A stretch of 64,000 nucleotides of DNA from Ornithinibacillus contaminans (GTDB lineage Bacteria > Bacillota > Bacilli > Bacillales > Amphibacillaceae), in the NCBI RefSeq assembly GCF_001038425.2, contig NZ_LDPV02000050.1, positions 186,001 through 250,000 on the forward strand. Reading direction: 5' to 3'. A program made the translations under genes and the position numbers. The notes beneath the pieces were generated by a model. The model was not told the DNA's origin. It did not search any database and saw only the letters and a program-made list of their open reading frames with translations. Shown one piece after another: positions 17,687-25,865 of this stretch. Within the stretch, counting starts at the first letter, position 1. Each line of letters opens with the position of its first letter.

Positions 17687-18004
17687 TCTAGTCACTCCAG
17701 ACGATTTTTACTTGTATTACTAGTATATTTAAATAGTTATCTTGTTAATAGGTTGAAAACAATTAGAAACCATTTTTTACCCAAAAGGGTTCTTGTCTAC
17801 TCGCCCAAATTTGACTATGGTTAGTAGTAAGAGGTGCATTAGATACGAGTTGATCCCGTGTTAACGAAGAAAGAGTTGAACGAAATCCGAACGCTTCAAT
17901 CGATTTGCAAGAGCGAAAGTGCTATTAACCTGAAGCTAAAATTAATAGGGAGTACCCTCCATTCTTACGTATGCAAGACTTGGAGAGGTACTCCCTTTGA
18001 AAAT
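17687..18004. other. intergenic region with a GC-containing hairpin
   Basis: No gene is seen. The right part holds the inverted repeat AGGGAGTACC (17947-17956) / GGTACTCCCT (17987-17996), a probable terminator for the small gene ending at 18005. The loop of 30 bases is long. Confidence 0.5.
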
Positions 18005-18268
18005 TCATTTACTATATAGTATTTTTTTAATCGTATCTGGCGAAAGAAAATATTCCGCTACCAAATCATCTATTGAATGCCCATCTTGATAGGCTTTCTT
18101 TATGGAGGCGTTTCGTTCTGCAATTGATTTTCTTGCACCGGAACTCGCACCCCATTTTAGGTAGTTTGCTTTCTTTTTTGGAATATAGATTGTTTCCCCT
18201 TCAACAAACTTTTGAATTTCTTTTAGTAATGATTCTGGTAAAATAGCTTCCGCTTTCACATAGCTCAT
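18005..18268 (-). CDS. small helix-turn-helix protein, CD3324-like
   Basis: This 87-residue protein starts MSYVKAEAILPESLLKEIQ, then has a basic stretch (KKKANYLKWGASSGARKS) and a C-terminal helix-turn-helix-like pair (YQDGHSIDDLVAEYFLSPDTIKKIL). This matches the layout of small CD3324-type proteins related to Mor-like activators. DNA binding is expected but not proven. ATG start with AGGAGC upstream. A structured spacer lies upstream of it. Confidence 0.75.
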   Translation of the reverse strand: MSYVKAEAILPESLLKEIQKFVEGETIYIPKKKANYLKWGASSGARKSIAERNASIKKAYQDGHSIDDLVAEYFLSPDTIKKILYSK

Positions 18269-18306
18269 TATAGACAGCTCCTTATTTTAAATGTAGATCA
18301 ATAAGG

Positions 18307-18385
18307 TGCAAAGCCTATAATTACGGCAGGCGAATTATTTTTCTAACCTCACGCAAAGATTCGCCCATCATAATTAGGCTTTGCA
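18307..18385. repeat. 79-bp element bounded by near-perfect inverted repeats
   Basis: TGCAAAGCCT at the left end pairs with AGGCTTTGCA at the right end, and the pairing continues inward with TAATTA/TAATTA and GGCGAAT/ATTCGCC. The whole can fold into one long interrupted hairpin. It lies upstream of the small HTH gene on the minus strand. It may be a small RNA, an attenuator or a miniature inverted-repeat element. Confidence 0.55.
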
Positions 18386-18420
18386 TGAGTAGCTGCAATA
18401 AGTGACATATTTCTTGTCAT
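18349..18420 (-). CDS. possible 23-residue leader peptide
   Basis: ATG at 18420 follows AAGGTGATTAGT, a good ribosome site, and the frame reads MTRNMSLIAATHAKPNYDGR before ending IFA-stop. Its 3' half lies inside the inverted-repeat element. It could be a leader peptide whose translation affects the hairpin, or chance. Confidence 0.35.
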   Translation of the reverse strand: MTRNMSLIAATHAKPNYDGRIFA

Positions 18421-18491
18421 ACTAATCACCTTCTTTTTAAAATTGAGTTAACGTATACCCAGTTCTACTGTAATTGAAATGAATTTCATTT

Positions 18492-19385
18492 TCAAATATT
18501 GCTCTTGACAATTTTTAATCTATCATTAATCTGTTCATATCGAATATACCCTTCATTTTCTACTGACAATCCGGTACATTTAAACACGCCAACAAATCTA
18601 TATCTATTAAACCCGAGATTATCTTTGTACTTTGCAAAAACAGCTCTTTCTCGCTTGTGTTTAATTTCTAGTTTATATTGCTCGTTTCTCCCATCAACAA
18701 TCACTTGGTCTTGATGTGATTCGTCGATGTAAGACCAGTCTTCTGCTAATAAATTCACCCAACCACCGGCAGCTGACTTCACATTACCATCTATTATTAT
18801 GGATAATTTTGGGCACCATAACCACATATTATCTTTAACTCTAAACCAACTTTTTTGATATCGTTTTGAATTCTTTCCGAATATAGTGTTTGCAATATCT
18901 TTTATATCCTTAAAGGAATAACCTTGATGAATTGTTATATGTTCTTGTTGTTTCAAGCTATTTAATTCCTCTTCGTACGTATGCCACATTATCTCTTTCC
19001 TTGACGCCTTATCTTGAATAATAGATACTATTTCATCTATTCTTTCGTTTATATCTTCAATTGTTTTTGTTGCATCAACCCTTAGGCATATAAAATCTTT
19101 AATAGCTTCCTCACTAACAGCAGAAATAATGTCATCCATTCGAAATTTATCTAACTCCTGATTGTCCTTATGGTATGCTTCATCAATTTCTATGCCGATA
19201 TGTAATTGTGGAAAATACAAATCCATCAATGCATGAGAACCATTTTTACGCTTAACATACTGCTGACTAACTGGCTTAACATTCATATTGTCAAGCTTAT
19301 GCCAAATACCGGTCAATATATAATTCTCGTAATCCTTTCTTTTAGTACGAGAAAATGTCTTAACTAAATAATCTCGCTTATCCAT
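18492..19385 (-). CDS. AbaSI/PvuRts1I-like modification-dependent restriction endonuclease
   Basis: This 297-residue protein has an N-terminal nuclease domain (about 1-130) with the Vsr/PD-(D/E)xK-like strand pattern HALMDLYFPQLHIGIEIDEAYH and FICLRVDAT. The C-terminal part (about 145-297) has aromatic-rich strands (SWFRVKDNMWLW, GGWVNLLAEDW, NRYRFVGVFKC) like an SRA-type base-flipping reader. This order is that of AbaSI and PvuRts1I, which cut DNA with 5-hydroxymethylcytosine or its glucosylated form. No methylase partner is nearby, as expected for a type IV enzyme. A likely job is defence against phages with modified cytosine. The assignment rests on motif layout only. Confidence 0.7.
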   Translation of the reverse strand: MDKRDYLVKTFSRTKRKDYENYILTGIWHKLDNMNVKPVSQQYVKRKNGSHALMDLYFPQLHIGIEIDEAYHKDNQELDKFRMDDIISAVSEEAIKDFICLRVDATKTIEDINERIDEIVSIIQDKASRKEIMWHTYEEELNSLKQQEHITIHQGYSFKDIKDIANTIFGKNSKRYQKSWFRVKDNMWLWCPKLSIIIDGNVKSAAGGWVNLLAEDWSYIDESHQDQVIVDGRNEQYKLEIKHKRERAVFAKYKDNLGFNRYRFVGVFKCTGLSVENEGYIRYEQINDRLKIVKSNI

Positions 19386-19481
19386 CAATGCTCACCTCAA
19401 TAATGTTTTCTGGAACAATGAGATTCCTTTAGACTCCTCCAACAATCAAGTTGAAACATTAATTCTGAATGGCTCGTCTTA

Positions 19482-19823
19482 CTAAACCTTCTTCACAAAC
19501 TCCGACTTCAATTTCATCGGTCCAAATCCATCAATTTTACAATCAATATCATGGTCACCATCAACTAATCGAATGTTTTTTACTTTAGTTCCTTGTTTAA
19601 GAACGGACGAGCTCCCTTTCACTTTAAGGTCTTTAATGACAGTAATCGTATCGCCATCATTTAACTCATTCCCATTCGCATCTCTAATAACGCCTGTTTC
19701 TTCCGCGTTCTCCGCGTCTTGTTCCATTGGCCACTCATGTCCACATTCCGGACATACAAAAAGCACGCCATCCTCATAAGTGTAATCTGAATTACATGCT
19801 GGGCAGTTTGGTAGCTTACTCAT
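19482..19823 (-). CDS. PhnA/YjdM-family zinc-ribbon protein
   Basis: This 113-residue protein has an N-terminal zinc ribbon (CPAC at about 8-11, CPEC at about 24-27) and a C-terminal PhnA domain ([38 protein letters not shown]). The family was named after phosphonate loci but is not a phosphonoacetate hydrolase, and its role is unsettled. A standalone gene with ATG start after GGGGGAAATAACC. Confidence 0.92.
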   Translation of the reverse strand: MSKLPNCPACNSDYTYEDGVLFVCPECGHEWPMEQDAENAEETGVIRDANGNELNDGDTITVIKDLKVKGSSSVLKQGTKVKNIRLVDGDHDIDCKIDGFGPMKLKSEFVKKV

Positions 19824-20074
19824 TGGTTATTTCCCCCGTTAGTGTATTTATTGATTCTACATTCCTTTCAGTTCGTATATCTACTATAACAAATAAATGG
19901 AATCGGTTCCTCTGAAGTTATGGATCGTTCCTTTTAATAATAATCTATAAATTAATTAAACCTACCAAAAAGATAACCAGTATAATAACTCACTTTACCT
20001 TTTTAATTCTAACTAATACTTTTACCACCATAAATGCATCTTCATACCTTGGTAAAACGTGTAGGTGCTTTGTC

Positions 20075-20851
20075 TCAATACTGCGTCATATTATAAAACG
20101 GAATATCCCCTTGTTTACTATAGAGAGTTGAACTTTGTCTATCAACTTTATAAGATAACGTCCAAGTACCTTTTTCATTTCCTTTTTTCCAAATCTCCGT
20201 GAAAGTAACGATGTAAATTTCTTTCCCCACTTCTTCTGCACTTGTTTCTCTTATAACTTGATACTCTCCGATGGTACCCTCCCATTTCCCAATATCTTCA
20301 GGAAATTTATCTATTATTGTTCCTTTACTAGAAGTTGCATTATCAACAGCATCTTCTTTTGTAAATGGTGGCCTAGGTGGGGAGATTAATTCCAAACAGC
20401 CCCAACATAATATAAGTGAAGCTAATGGTATAACAAAAAACGGTTTTATACTTTTTCCCATTAAAGCTCTTTTATAAAGCCACTTATCTAAAATTCCATA
20501 TATTATAGCAGCAACCATTCCAAATAAGGCAGCCATTACATCTTGAAATAATACTCCATTAGCCAGACCAAACAAACCAAGAATTAACACATATAGCCAA
20601 CCATATTGTTGAAACCATTTTCTTTGCAAATATTCTATTGTTATAGAAACTGTATTTCCATAGATTAAGATAATCAGGCCGATAAACATGGCATATACAA
20701 CAAACCAACCGATGAAATCGTTCCCTTGATTGTACGAAACTCCAAGGTCATTACTGAAATAGACAATAACAAAAAACACCGAAAGAATTGTGGTGGTTAC
20801 AAAGGTTACGGTCAATTTTCTTAAAAGAAGGCTTTTAAAGCTGTTCTCCAT
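20075..20851 (-). CDS. membrane protein with a C-terminal extracytoplasmic domain, unknown function
   Basis: This 258-residue protein has five or six hydrophobic helices in the first 165 residues. A soluble C-terminal part of about 90 residues follows, with sequences such as ISPPRPPFTKEDA, DKFPEDIGKWEGTIGEYQV and GTWTLSYKVDRQSS. I do not recognise the family. A small membrane-protein gene lies upstream on the same strand, separated by about 170 bases. Confidence 0.65.
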   Translation of the reverse strand: MENSFKSLLLRKLTVTFVTTTILSVFFVIVYFSNDLGVSYNQGNDFIGWFVVYAMFIGLIILIYGNTVSITIEYLQRKWFQQYGWLYVLILGLFGLANGVLFQDVMAALFGMVAAIIYGILDKWLYKRALMGKSIKPFFVIPLASLILCWGCLELISPPRPPFTKEDAVDNATSSKGTIIDKFPEDIGKWEGTIGEYQVIRETSAEEVGKEIYIVTFTEIWKKGNEKGTWTLSYKVDRQSSTLYSKQGDIPFYNMTQY

Positions 20852-21023
20852 ATGTTTACTCCTATCGAAAAGGGAATTAGGTTCAATTTATGTTCCCTTT
20901 TTATACAGAATGAATAAATCCATGTTTTTATAGATTCTATAAACTATCCAGCCCCGTTAACATAATATCGTATAGACAAATAGCAACATATTTCTATAAA
21001 GTAACTAACTGAATGGCGGAAGT

Positions 21024-21200
21024 TTAGCGGGTTGTGCAAATTATATAAATAAAGTTAATAACAACTAATAATAATGAACCACTTAATGTACCTAATATGT
21101 AAATTAGATTAGGACTCACGATCAAATTTCCAATACTTCCTCCAATAAATATTACTAAAGCTATGTAACTTAGCCACCATCGAGAAAATCTTTTATTCAC
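21024..21200 (-). CDS. 58-residue two-helix membrane peptide
   Basis: GTG at 21200 follows AGGGAGGG. The frame reads MNKRFSRWWLSYIALVIFIG then continues through a second hydrophobic stretch (LGTLSGSLLLVVINFIYII) to a TAA. It is similar in layout to the peptide at 22238-22378 (R.RW.LS at the start, SPNLIYILGTL versus GPNIYSILGFL). The function is unknown. Confidence 0.6.
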   Translation of the reverse strand: MNKRFSRWWLSYIALVIFIGGSIGNLIVSPNLIYILGTLSGSLLLVVINFIYIICTTR

Positions 21201-21313
21201 TTTTAACCCTCCCTAGTGGTGTTGGATTGGGTTAATTTCTAAAAGCTCATTTAGGAATTTTTGTGATGTGTTTTTTAAACTCACCAATATTGTTGAACAA
21301 TACCCTTGGGTTA

Positions 21314-21694
21314 CTATTTCGAAATTATCTCTATCTTTTCAGTAAAACGTACAGGGGGATCTGATTCTCCCTCTCCATCATAATAACCAACTATTCGCTT
21401 ACCTATCTCTAGGCCCAACTCTTCATACTTTTCTTGACTGACATTGTAATAAGCACCATCATTTTCTTGTGCTAGTATAATCAATTCATCTCTTGTTTTA
21501 TCTGAAATGTTAATGTTCTTTACACTTGGTAAAGTCAATATTAAGTAACTTTGATCGGAAGTATCCTTCTCTACATAAACAATGATGCCCTCGTCTCTTT
21601 TCTCATAAGAAGTGTTTTTGTTGTTTTCATTATTTTGTTGACTACAGGCTCCCAAAATAACAACGAGTAAAGTAAAAGATAATACTCTTATCAA
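21314..21694 (-). CDS. small lipoprotein, unknown function
   Basis: This 126-residue protein has a type II signal peptide and lipobox (LLVVILGAC, Cys about 17) followed by an Asn/Gln-rich linker. The mature part (about 35-126) has YVEKDTSDQSYLILTLP and KRIVGYYDGEGESDPP, and resembles the DUF3221-type small lipoproteins only loosely. TTG start with GGAGG eight bases before it. It is 23 bases downstream of the GyrI-like gene and probably co-transcribed. Confidence 0.75.
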   Translation of the reverse strand: MIRVLSFTLLVVILGACSQQNNENNKNTSYEKRDEGIIVYVEKDTSDQSYLILTLPSVKNINISDKTRDELIILAQENDGAYYNVSQEKYEELGLEIGKRIVGYYDGEGESDPPVRFTEKIEIISK

Positions 21695-21716
21695 ACATCA
21701 CACCTCCAAATTAATT

Positions 21717-22160
21717 TTATGACTTAATCGGCAAATAAATTTCTACTTCTTCTCCTCCCTCAATAGGGTGGTATGTCTCGATAATATAGGAATCGAAATC
21801 TTGTTGATAACCCTGTTCTTCTCCCCATTTCAATAAATTCAAATGCAGTTCTCTCAAATTAGAAATATTTCCCCTAGTAGTTATGTAACTTCTGTTTGTT
21901 TCAATATAATGCATTCCGGATGGTATTTTATCTAATTGCTCCATCACAATTAACCCTACATAATAATGACCCACCCTATGCTCGTCATCCCTTTTTGGCT
22001 CATATAATGCAATCTCGGTTTCTGTTGAGTTTAGGATTTCGTTCGAACGACTTAATAGTTCCCTTGCCAGAAGGGGTACTTCATTACCAAAGTTTACAAA
22101 TTCCCCACTTCCTTTTAATCCAACAAGCTTAAGTTCTTTGTTGACCATCATAAACGACAT
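21717..22160 (-). CDS. GyrI-like / AraC-effector-binding-domain protein
   Basis: This 147-residue single-domain protein has MVNKELKLVGLKGSGEF, HYYVGLIVMEQLDKIPSGMHYIET and a C-terminal DSYIIETYHPIEGGEEVEIYLPI. These are the strand pairs of the GyrI-like small-molecule-binding fold (SHS2 duplication). Proteins of this kind bind drugs or act as sequestering or hydrolase modules. It likely forms an operon with the lipoprotein downstream. A specific ligand cannot be given. Confidence 0.8.
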   Translation of the reverse strand: MSFMMVNKELKLVGLKGSGEFVNFGNEVPLLARELLSRSNEILNSTETEIALYEPKRDDEHRVGHYYVGLIVMEQLDKIPSGMHYIETNRSYITTRGNISNLRELHLNLLKWGEEQGYQQDFDSYIIETYHPIEGGEEVEIYLPIKS

Positions 22161-22237
22161 ATTACCTTCCCCTTTTTATTTCTTTTTCTCCATTGATTTC
22201 ACCTTTGTATAAAACACATAAACGATGTTTGCAATAA

Positions 22238-22378
22238 CTAATCTAATATTATTGCTGCGGTTAAAAAGCCAAGTATGGAGTATATGTTAGGACCAAGCAT
22301 TAAGTTCAAAATAGTTGCCAAAACAAACGAGCCCAAGCCCATTTTACTAAGATACCATCGCTCTCTATTTTTAAACAT
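22238..22378 (-). CDS. 46-residue two-helix membrane peptide
   Basis: ATG at 22378 lies behind GGGGAGAAGCAA. The sequence reads MFKNRERWYLSKMGLGSFVL, then a loop LGPNIYSILG and a second short helix ending ILD. It resembles the peptide at 21024-21200 and precedes the GyrI-like gene by about 75 bases. The function is unknown. Confidence 0.55.
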   Translation of the reverse strand: MFKNRERWYLSKMGLGSFVLATILNLMLGPNIYSILGFLTAAIILD

Positions 22379-22445
22379 TTGCTTCTCCCCTTCCCCCCTC
22401 GCAGTCGTACCGTTCCTTAGTCACCTATTCCGATATCTACTATTT

Positions 22446-22778
22446 TTAACGTTCATTATTTTGTACTACCAAAAATTCCTCCAAATTCGGAGATTGATTA
22501 TATTTAACTGCAGCTTCCTTATCCTTATTAATAATAGCCTTTGTTAAATCAATCTGATTGATGCTCGCGATGGCCACCGCGTAATGGATAACATCCACTA
22601 ACTCTTTTTCTAAAGAAGCATCCTCTGTATTTGACTTTCGCCCTTCTAACTGGTTTAGTACTTCTGCTACCTCACCAATTTCTTCTACTAGTTTCATAAA
22701 CAAAGATGATGACGTGCTTCTTCCTTTGTATTTTAGAGCTAGGTAGTTCTGTAGCTCATGAAATGTTAATTGCTTCAT
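22446..22778 (-). CDS. MazG-like nucleotide pyrophosphohydrolase domain protein
   Basis: This all-helical protein of 110 residues has the MazG metal motif: KLVEEIGEVAEVLNQ (ExxE near 32-36) and LEKELVDVIHYAVAIA (ExxxD near 59-63). Such proteins hydrolyse NTPs to NMP and pyrophosphate, as housecleaning or stress enzymes. The spacing and length suit single-domain MazG-like proteins. It stands among small membrane-protein genes on the same strand. Confidence 0.85.
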   Translation of the reverse strand: MKQLTFHELQNYLALKYKGRSTSSSLFMKLVEEIGEVAEVLNQLEGRKSNTEDASLEKELVDVIHYAVAIASINQIDLTKAIINKDKEAAVKYNQSPNLEEFLVVQNNER

Positions 22779-22836
22779 ATGTATCCTCGCTTTAATTATT
22801 ATTTTTTTCTCTAGTGCAGTGCCAATTAAAACATTA

Positions 22837-23079
22837 TCAATCTACTTTAAATAGCTTCGAGAATGATATCCATATTAACCCTATTCCAATTAGCAATAAG
22901 GCAAAAACTAATATGTTGTCAAAAACATTTGGCATTGATGGCTCTGAAGGAATTGAAGATAATGCCGGGTCAAAGGATAAAATTGCATAATAAAAAATAG
23001 ATAAAAACCTTTCAAACGTAAATAAAACACCGCTTATTGCTATTAAACATACCCCTGAAACTAAACTGACTTTCTTCAT
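22837..23079 (-). CDS. small two-helix membrane protein
   Basis: The 80 residues have one N-terminal helix (about 6-28), an extracytoplasmic Pro/Ser-rich loop (LSSIPSEPSMPNVF) and a second helix (about 54-75). Family not recognised. ATG start behind AAGGAAGTGAATAAGTA. Confidence 0.6.
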   Translation of the reverse strand: MKKVSLVSGVCLIAISGVLFTFERFLSIFYYAILSFDPALSSIPSEPSMPNVFDNILVFALLLIGIGLIWISFSKLFKVD

Positions 23080-23131
23080 TACTTATTCACTTCCTTTTTA
23101 AAGTTTCTCATTGCTTACGTAACCAACTATC

Positions 23132-23326
23132 TTATGTGTTCAATTTTCTATTTTTGACAAATAGAAGAATGATAAAGTTTACCCAAGTTATTATTGGAAT
23201 AGCAAATATCAAGAAATATAATCCTGAATGTCCAAATCCAAAAGCCCTTGCTTCATCATCTATATTATAAATAATCCAAGTCGCCACAACTAAAATCAAT
23301 GTGTTTAAAATAAAAGCAGATAGCAT
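23132..23326 (-). CDS. small two-helix membrane protein
   Basis: The 64 residues form two hydrophobic helices separated by IYNIDDEARAFGFGHSG. The ribosome site is weak, and the ATG lies within the end of the upstream short frame (23305-23421), so it may depend on coupled translation. Function unknown. Confidence 0.5.
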   Translation of the reverse strand: MLSAFILNTLILVVATWIIYNIDDEARAFGFGHSGLYFLIFAIPIITWVNFIILLFVKNRKLNT

Positions 23327-23421
23327 CTTAATAGTTTATTATTTTTCTTTTTAAACATCAGAATAGATATGATCGTTGAAATCGATAGAGAAAGAGAAAT
23401 TATAACGTAAATCAAATCCAC
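23305..23421 (-). CDS. possible 38-residue single-helix peptide
   Basis: GTG at 23421 with GAGGATTAGGTGGT upstream starts MDLIYVIISLSLSISTIISI followed by a basic tail. The overlap with the next gene suggests coupling. The frame is open further upstream to 23508 without family-like sequence. Tentative. Confidence 0.35.
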   Translation of the reverse strand: MDLIYVIISLSLSISTIISILMFKKKNNKLLRCYLLLF

Positions 23422-23508
23422 ACCACCTAATCCTCTATTCTTATTGAACAATCCTTGCCATCTGTTTAATAACCTACTCCAAATCACGAGTCTGATATTT
23501 CCACGCAA

Positions 23509-23894
23509 TATACAACAAAACCAGTGTAATAATGGTTAGTTATACTAATTTGTATTACTCCAAATCAATTTTTCTGCTGCAATGATTAAGAATTACAGCT
23601 CCTATGATTTAAAATAATCATTAAAACATTACAAACTAGCCAATTATAACCCCTACCCAAATAATAACACAATATTTAAAAAATATATTTGAGCAAATAA
23701 AAATGAACAATATTCCGAATTTACTTAATATACATCCCAGATTATGTTATACTTTTCCTTACTGAAACAAGGAGGTACAAGTCCAATGGTAAAAAAATAA
23801 CACGAGAAAATCTTAAATTATTTTAATAACTTTAGAATAAACATGTAGATTTTCTCTTTCATAGAACGAATGTATAGAAAAGAGGAAAAATAAC
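23509..23894. other. AT-rich intergenic region with an orphan ribosome site
   Basis: No gene of normal size is seen. AAGGAGGTACAAGTCC followed by ATG GTA AAA AAA TAA at about 23771-23800 is a strong translation start that stops after four codons. One extra A in the A-run would extend it to 13 residues. It may be a leader peptide or the stump of a lost gene, upstream of the MBL gene at 23895. Confidence 0.4.
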
Positions 23895-24743
23895 ATGTTA
23901 AAAAAATTAAGCGATACTATTTATTATTTATCTAATCAAGATGATAAAGAACGACCAACATTAGGACTTGTATGTGGTGATCGATATAGTCTAATAATAG
24001 ATTCTGGTAATTCTCCTCAGCACGCTCAGGACTTTTTACTGGAAATCAAAAACCTAAATGTGCCACCAGTTAAATATGTTGTTATTACTCATGCGCATTG
24101 GGATCATTTTCTAGGAATGAATGAGTTTGATGCAATTGTTATAGTTAATAGTCAAACAAATGAAACGATAAAAGAATGGCAGGGTTTATCCTATGACGAT
24201 TGTTCACTACAAAAATATGTGACTACTAATCAGATGAGTGCTATGTGTATGAAGATTATACAAACTGACATGCCAAACAGGGATAGTTTTAAGTTGAGAT
24301 CTCCGGATATAACCTTTGAAAATACACTAACTATTGATTTAGGAAATAAAGTTTGCATACTTGAAAGAGTCAAAAGTACTCATACAGACGACTCTACAAT
24401 TATTTATATTCCTGATGAAAAAGTTATTTTTTTAGGTGATTGCGCATATGGCACAACGACAGATTCTTTATTTCATTACAAGCAATCATTGTTATTGCCT
24501 ATGATAAAAGATATTCAACAATATGATGCGGAAATGTTCCTACTTGGTCATGAATCTATCTGTGATTCATATGAAATGAATATATATTGGAAAGAGTTAA
24601 CAACAGCAAGTCAAGTTGTGAAGTCCAGCTCACTAGAAAATGCGATAGAATCCTTCAAGGCAGAAAATAAAAGGGGCCCTAATGATAATGAATTATTTTT
24701 CATAAGAGCTTTTGTTAATGACCATATTGTTCAGTCACAGTAG
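23895..24743 (+). CDS. metallo-beta-lactamase-fold hydrolase
   Basis: This 282-residue cytoplasmic protein has the MBL metal motif THAHWDHF (about 75-82), plus SLIIDSGNS near the N-terminus, THTDDSTIIYIPDEKVIFLGDCAYG (second metal site with His and Asp) and LLGHES near the C-terminus. The fold is clear but not the substrate; members include lactonases, glyoxalase II and others. The ATG follows AAGAGGAAAAATAAC. It is the only plus-strand gene in a long minus-strand stretch, with its own terminator. Confidence 0.88.
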   Translation: MLKKLSDTIYYLSNQDDKERPTLGLVCGDRYSLIIDSGNSPQHAQDFLLEIKNLNVPPVKYVVITHAHWDHFLGMNEFDAIVIVNSQTNETIKEWQGLSYDDCSLQKYVTTNQMSAMCMKIIQTDMPNRDSFKLRSPDITFENTLTIDLGNKVCILERVKSTHTDDSTIIYIPDEKVIFLGDCAYGTTTDSLFHYKQSLLLPMIKDIQQYDAEMFLLGHESICDSYEMNIYWKELTTASQVVKSSSLENAIESFKAENKRGPNDNELFFIRAFVNDHIVQSQ

Positions 24744-24776
24744 TTGTATAGAATACAACAATCAGACATAAACAGT

Positions 24777-24811
24777 AGCCACCTCATTAATTGAAATGAG
24801 GTGGCTTTTTA
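24777..24811 (+). terminator. terminator of the MBL-fold gene
   Basis: AGCCACCTCATT pairs perfectly with AATGAGGTGGCT and is followed by TTTTT. Confidence 0.9.
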
Positions 24812-24854
24812 TTAGTAGATAATGTATGAGCCTTCTTAGTAAAAATGCTTTGTT

Positions 24855-24983
24855 TTATTCTTCAAAAGGGATAAACACGCCCTCTCTTGTTCCACTAAAC
24901 CGCTTTAATGTGTAGCCTAAAGGTGTACTTAAAATAATAAGAAGAATACCTAAAACAAAGAAAATCATTGCCTGCTTGTTCAT
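24855..24983 (-). CDS. 42-residue single-helix membrane peptide
   Basis: ATG at 24983 gives MNKQAMIFFVLGILLIILST followed by a short polar tail ending in PFEE. The helix-tail design suggests an inner-membrane small protein. It lies 22 bases after another small gene on the same strand. Confidence 0.5.
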   Translation of the reverse strand: MNKQAMIFFVLGILLIILSTPLGYTLKRFSGTREGVFIPFEE

Positions 24984-25005
24984 AAATCAATCCCCAAATA
25001 TATTT

Positions 25006-25176
25006 TCAGTTCTTTATACCTTGATCAATCATTTCTAAAATCTCATCTGTGGAGTATACATTATTGTATACAATATCTTTTTTTGCTTGTTGTAACCTTT
25101 GTTCTAACTCAGGTCCTGCTTCAACATCTTCTTTAACATTAGTAATCGAATACGCCAAACCCTCTAATTTTTTCAT
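25006..25176 (-). CDS. 56-residue soluble charged protein
   Basis: ATG at 25176 follows GGAGGGGTGATTGA, a very good ribosome site. The protein is acidic and helical (ITNVKEDVEAGPELEQRLQQ, then STDEILEMIDQG). The size and composition resemble antitoxin-like small proteins but no toxin partner is adjacent, so I make no functional call. Confidence 0.55.
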   Translation of the reverse strand: MKKLEGLAYSITNVKEDVEAGPELEQRLQQAKKDIVYNNVYSTDEILEMIDQGIKN

Positions 25177-25273
25177 TCAATCACCCCTCCATTTTAGTTT
25201 TTACTTTCATTTTTTATGTAACATCAGCATATCCATCAAAACATTCTAGTGTTTCTGTGATGTGTTTTTAACT

Positions 25274-25582
25274 TTAGAAATTATCCCACCATTTAACAAC
25301 CATATAAATATTACTCACTTCGCTCAGCGTAATTGGGTTTCCATCCTTATCTATATATCCTTTCCCTTCAATTGCTCCAGTTGATTCCTTTGCAATATCA
25401 GTTCCTGCACCAGATTCAGAACCGTAGTGTACTACTATATCTTCACCGCTAATAATTGCGTGGGTTTCGAAATGAAAAGAGTCTGTAACGTATTCATTTC
25501 CATTTTTCATAGTTAAAGTACCATGTCCTGCTTTAAAGTTTTCTGGTGTTATCTCAACTTTATATCCAGTTCCACAAACCTT
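25274..25582 (-). pseudogene. lipoprotein-like gene lacking its 5' end
   Basis: The coding sequence reads back without stops from TAG-side 25274 to about 25582 and begins KVCGTGYKVEITPENFKAGH before any start codon; a TGA precedes it. The CGTGY segment looks like the lipidated cysteine and linker of a lipoprotein, but the signal peptide is missing. A start at ATG 25510 (78 residues) is possible and would drop about 24 family-like residues. Most likely a truncated remnant. Confidence 0.5.
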
Positions 25583-25622
25583 TCATTTTTTACTTAATAA
25601 ACCTCTGATTAATTTACTATGA

Positions 25623-25814
25623 CTAAGATAGCTTAATTCTTTCATAGCAGATTTTACAGTGAACTTTATTTGAATGCTTGCTCAACACTTTATTCAAAAC
25701 TCCAACTGGCATCTTACGCTCACTTGGTAAAATGAGACTTATAAATATCTCATCACCAGAGCTAAGCGTACAACCACAGTTTGTACATTTTAATTTTCTT
25801 TCATTTAAAAACAC
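25623..25814 (-). CDS. small zinc-binding-type protein with two CxxC pairs
   Basis: This protein of 63 residues has cysteines at LKCTNCGCTL and VHCKICYERI, a likely zinc ribbon or knuckle interrupted by about 35 residues (ISLILPSERKMPVGVLNKVL). GTG 25814 follows AAAGGGGG by eight bases. Function unknown. Confidence 0.6.
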   Translation of the reverse strand: MFLNERKLKCTNCGCTLSSGDEIFISLILPSERKMPVGVLNKVLSKHSNKVHCKICYERIKLS

Positions 25815-25865
25815 TACTAATTCCCCCTTTAACAAGAATGAATTATTAAACTATAACAAAGTCTC

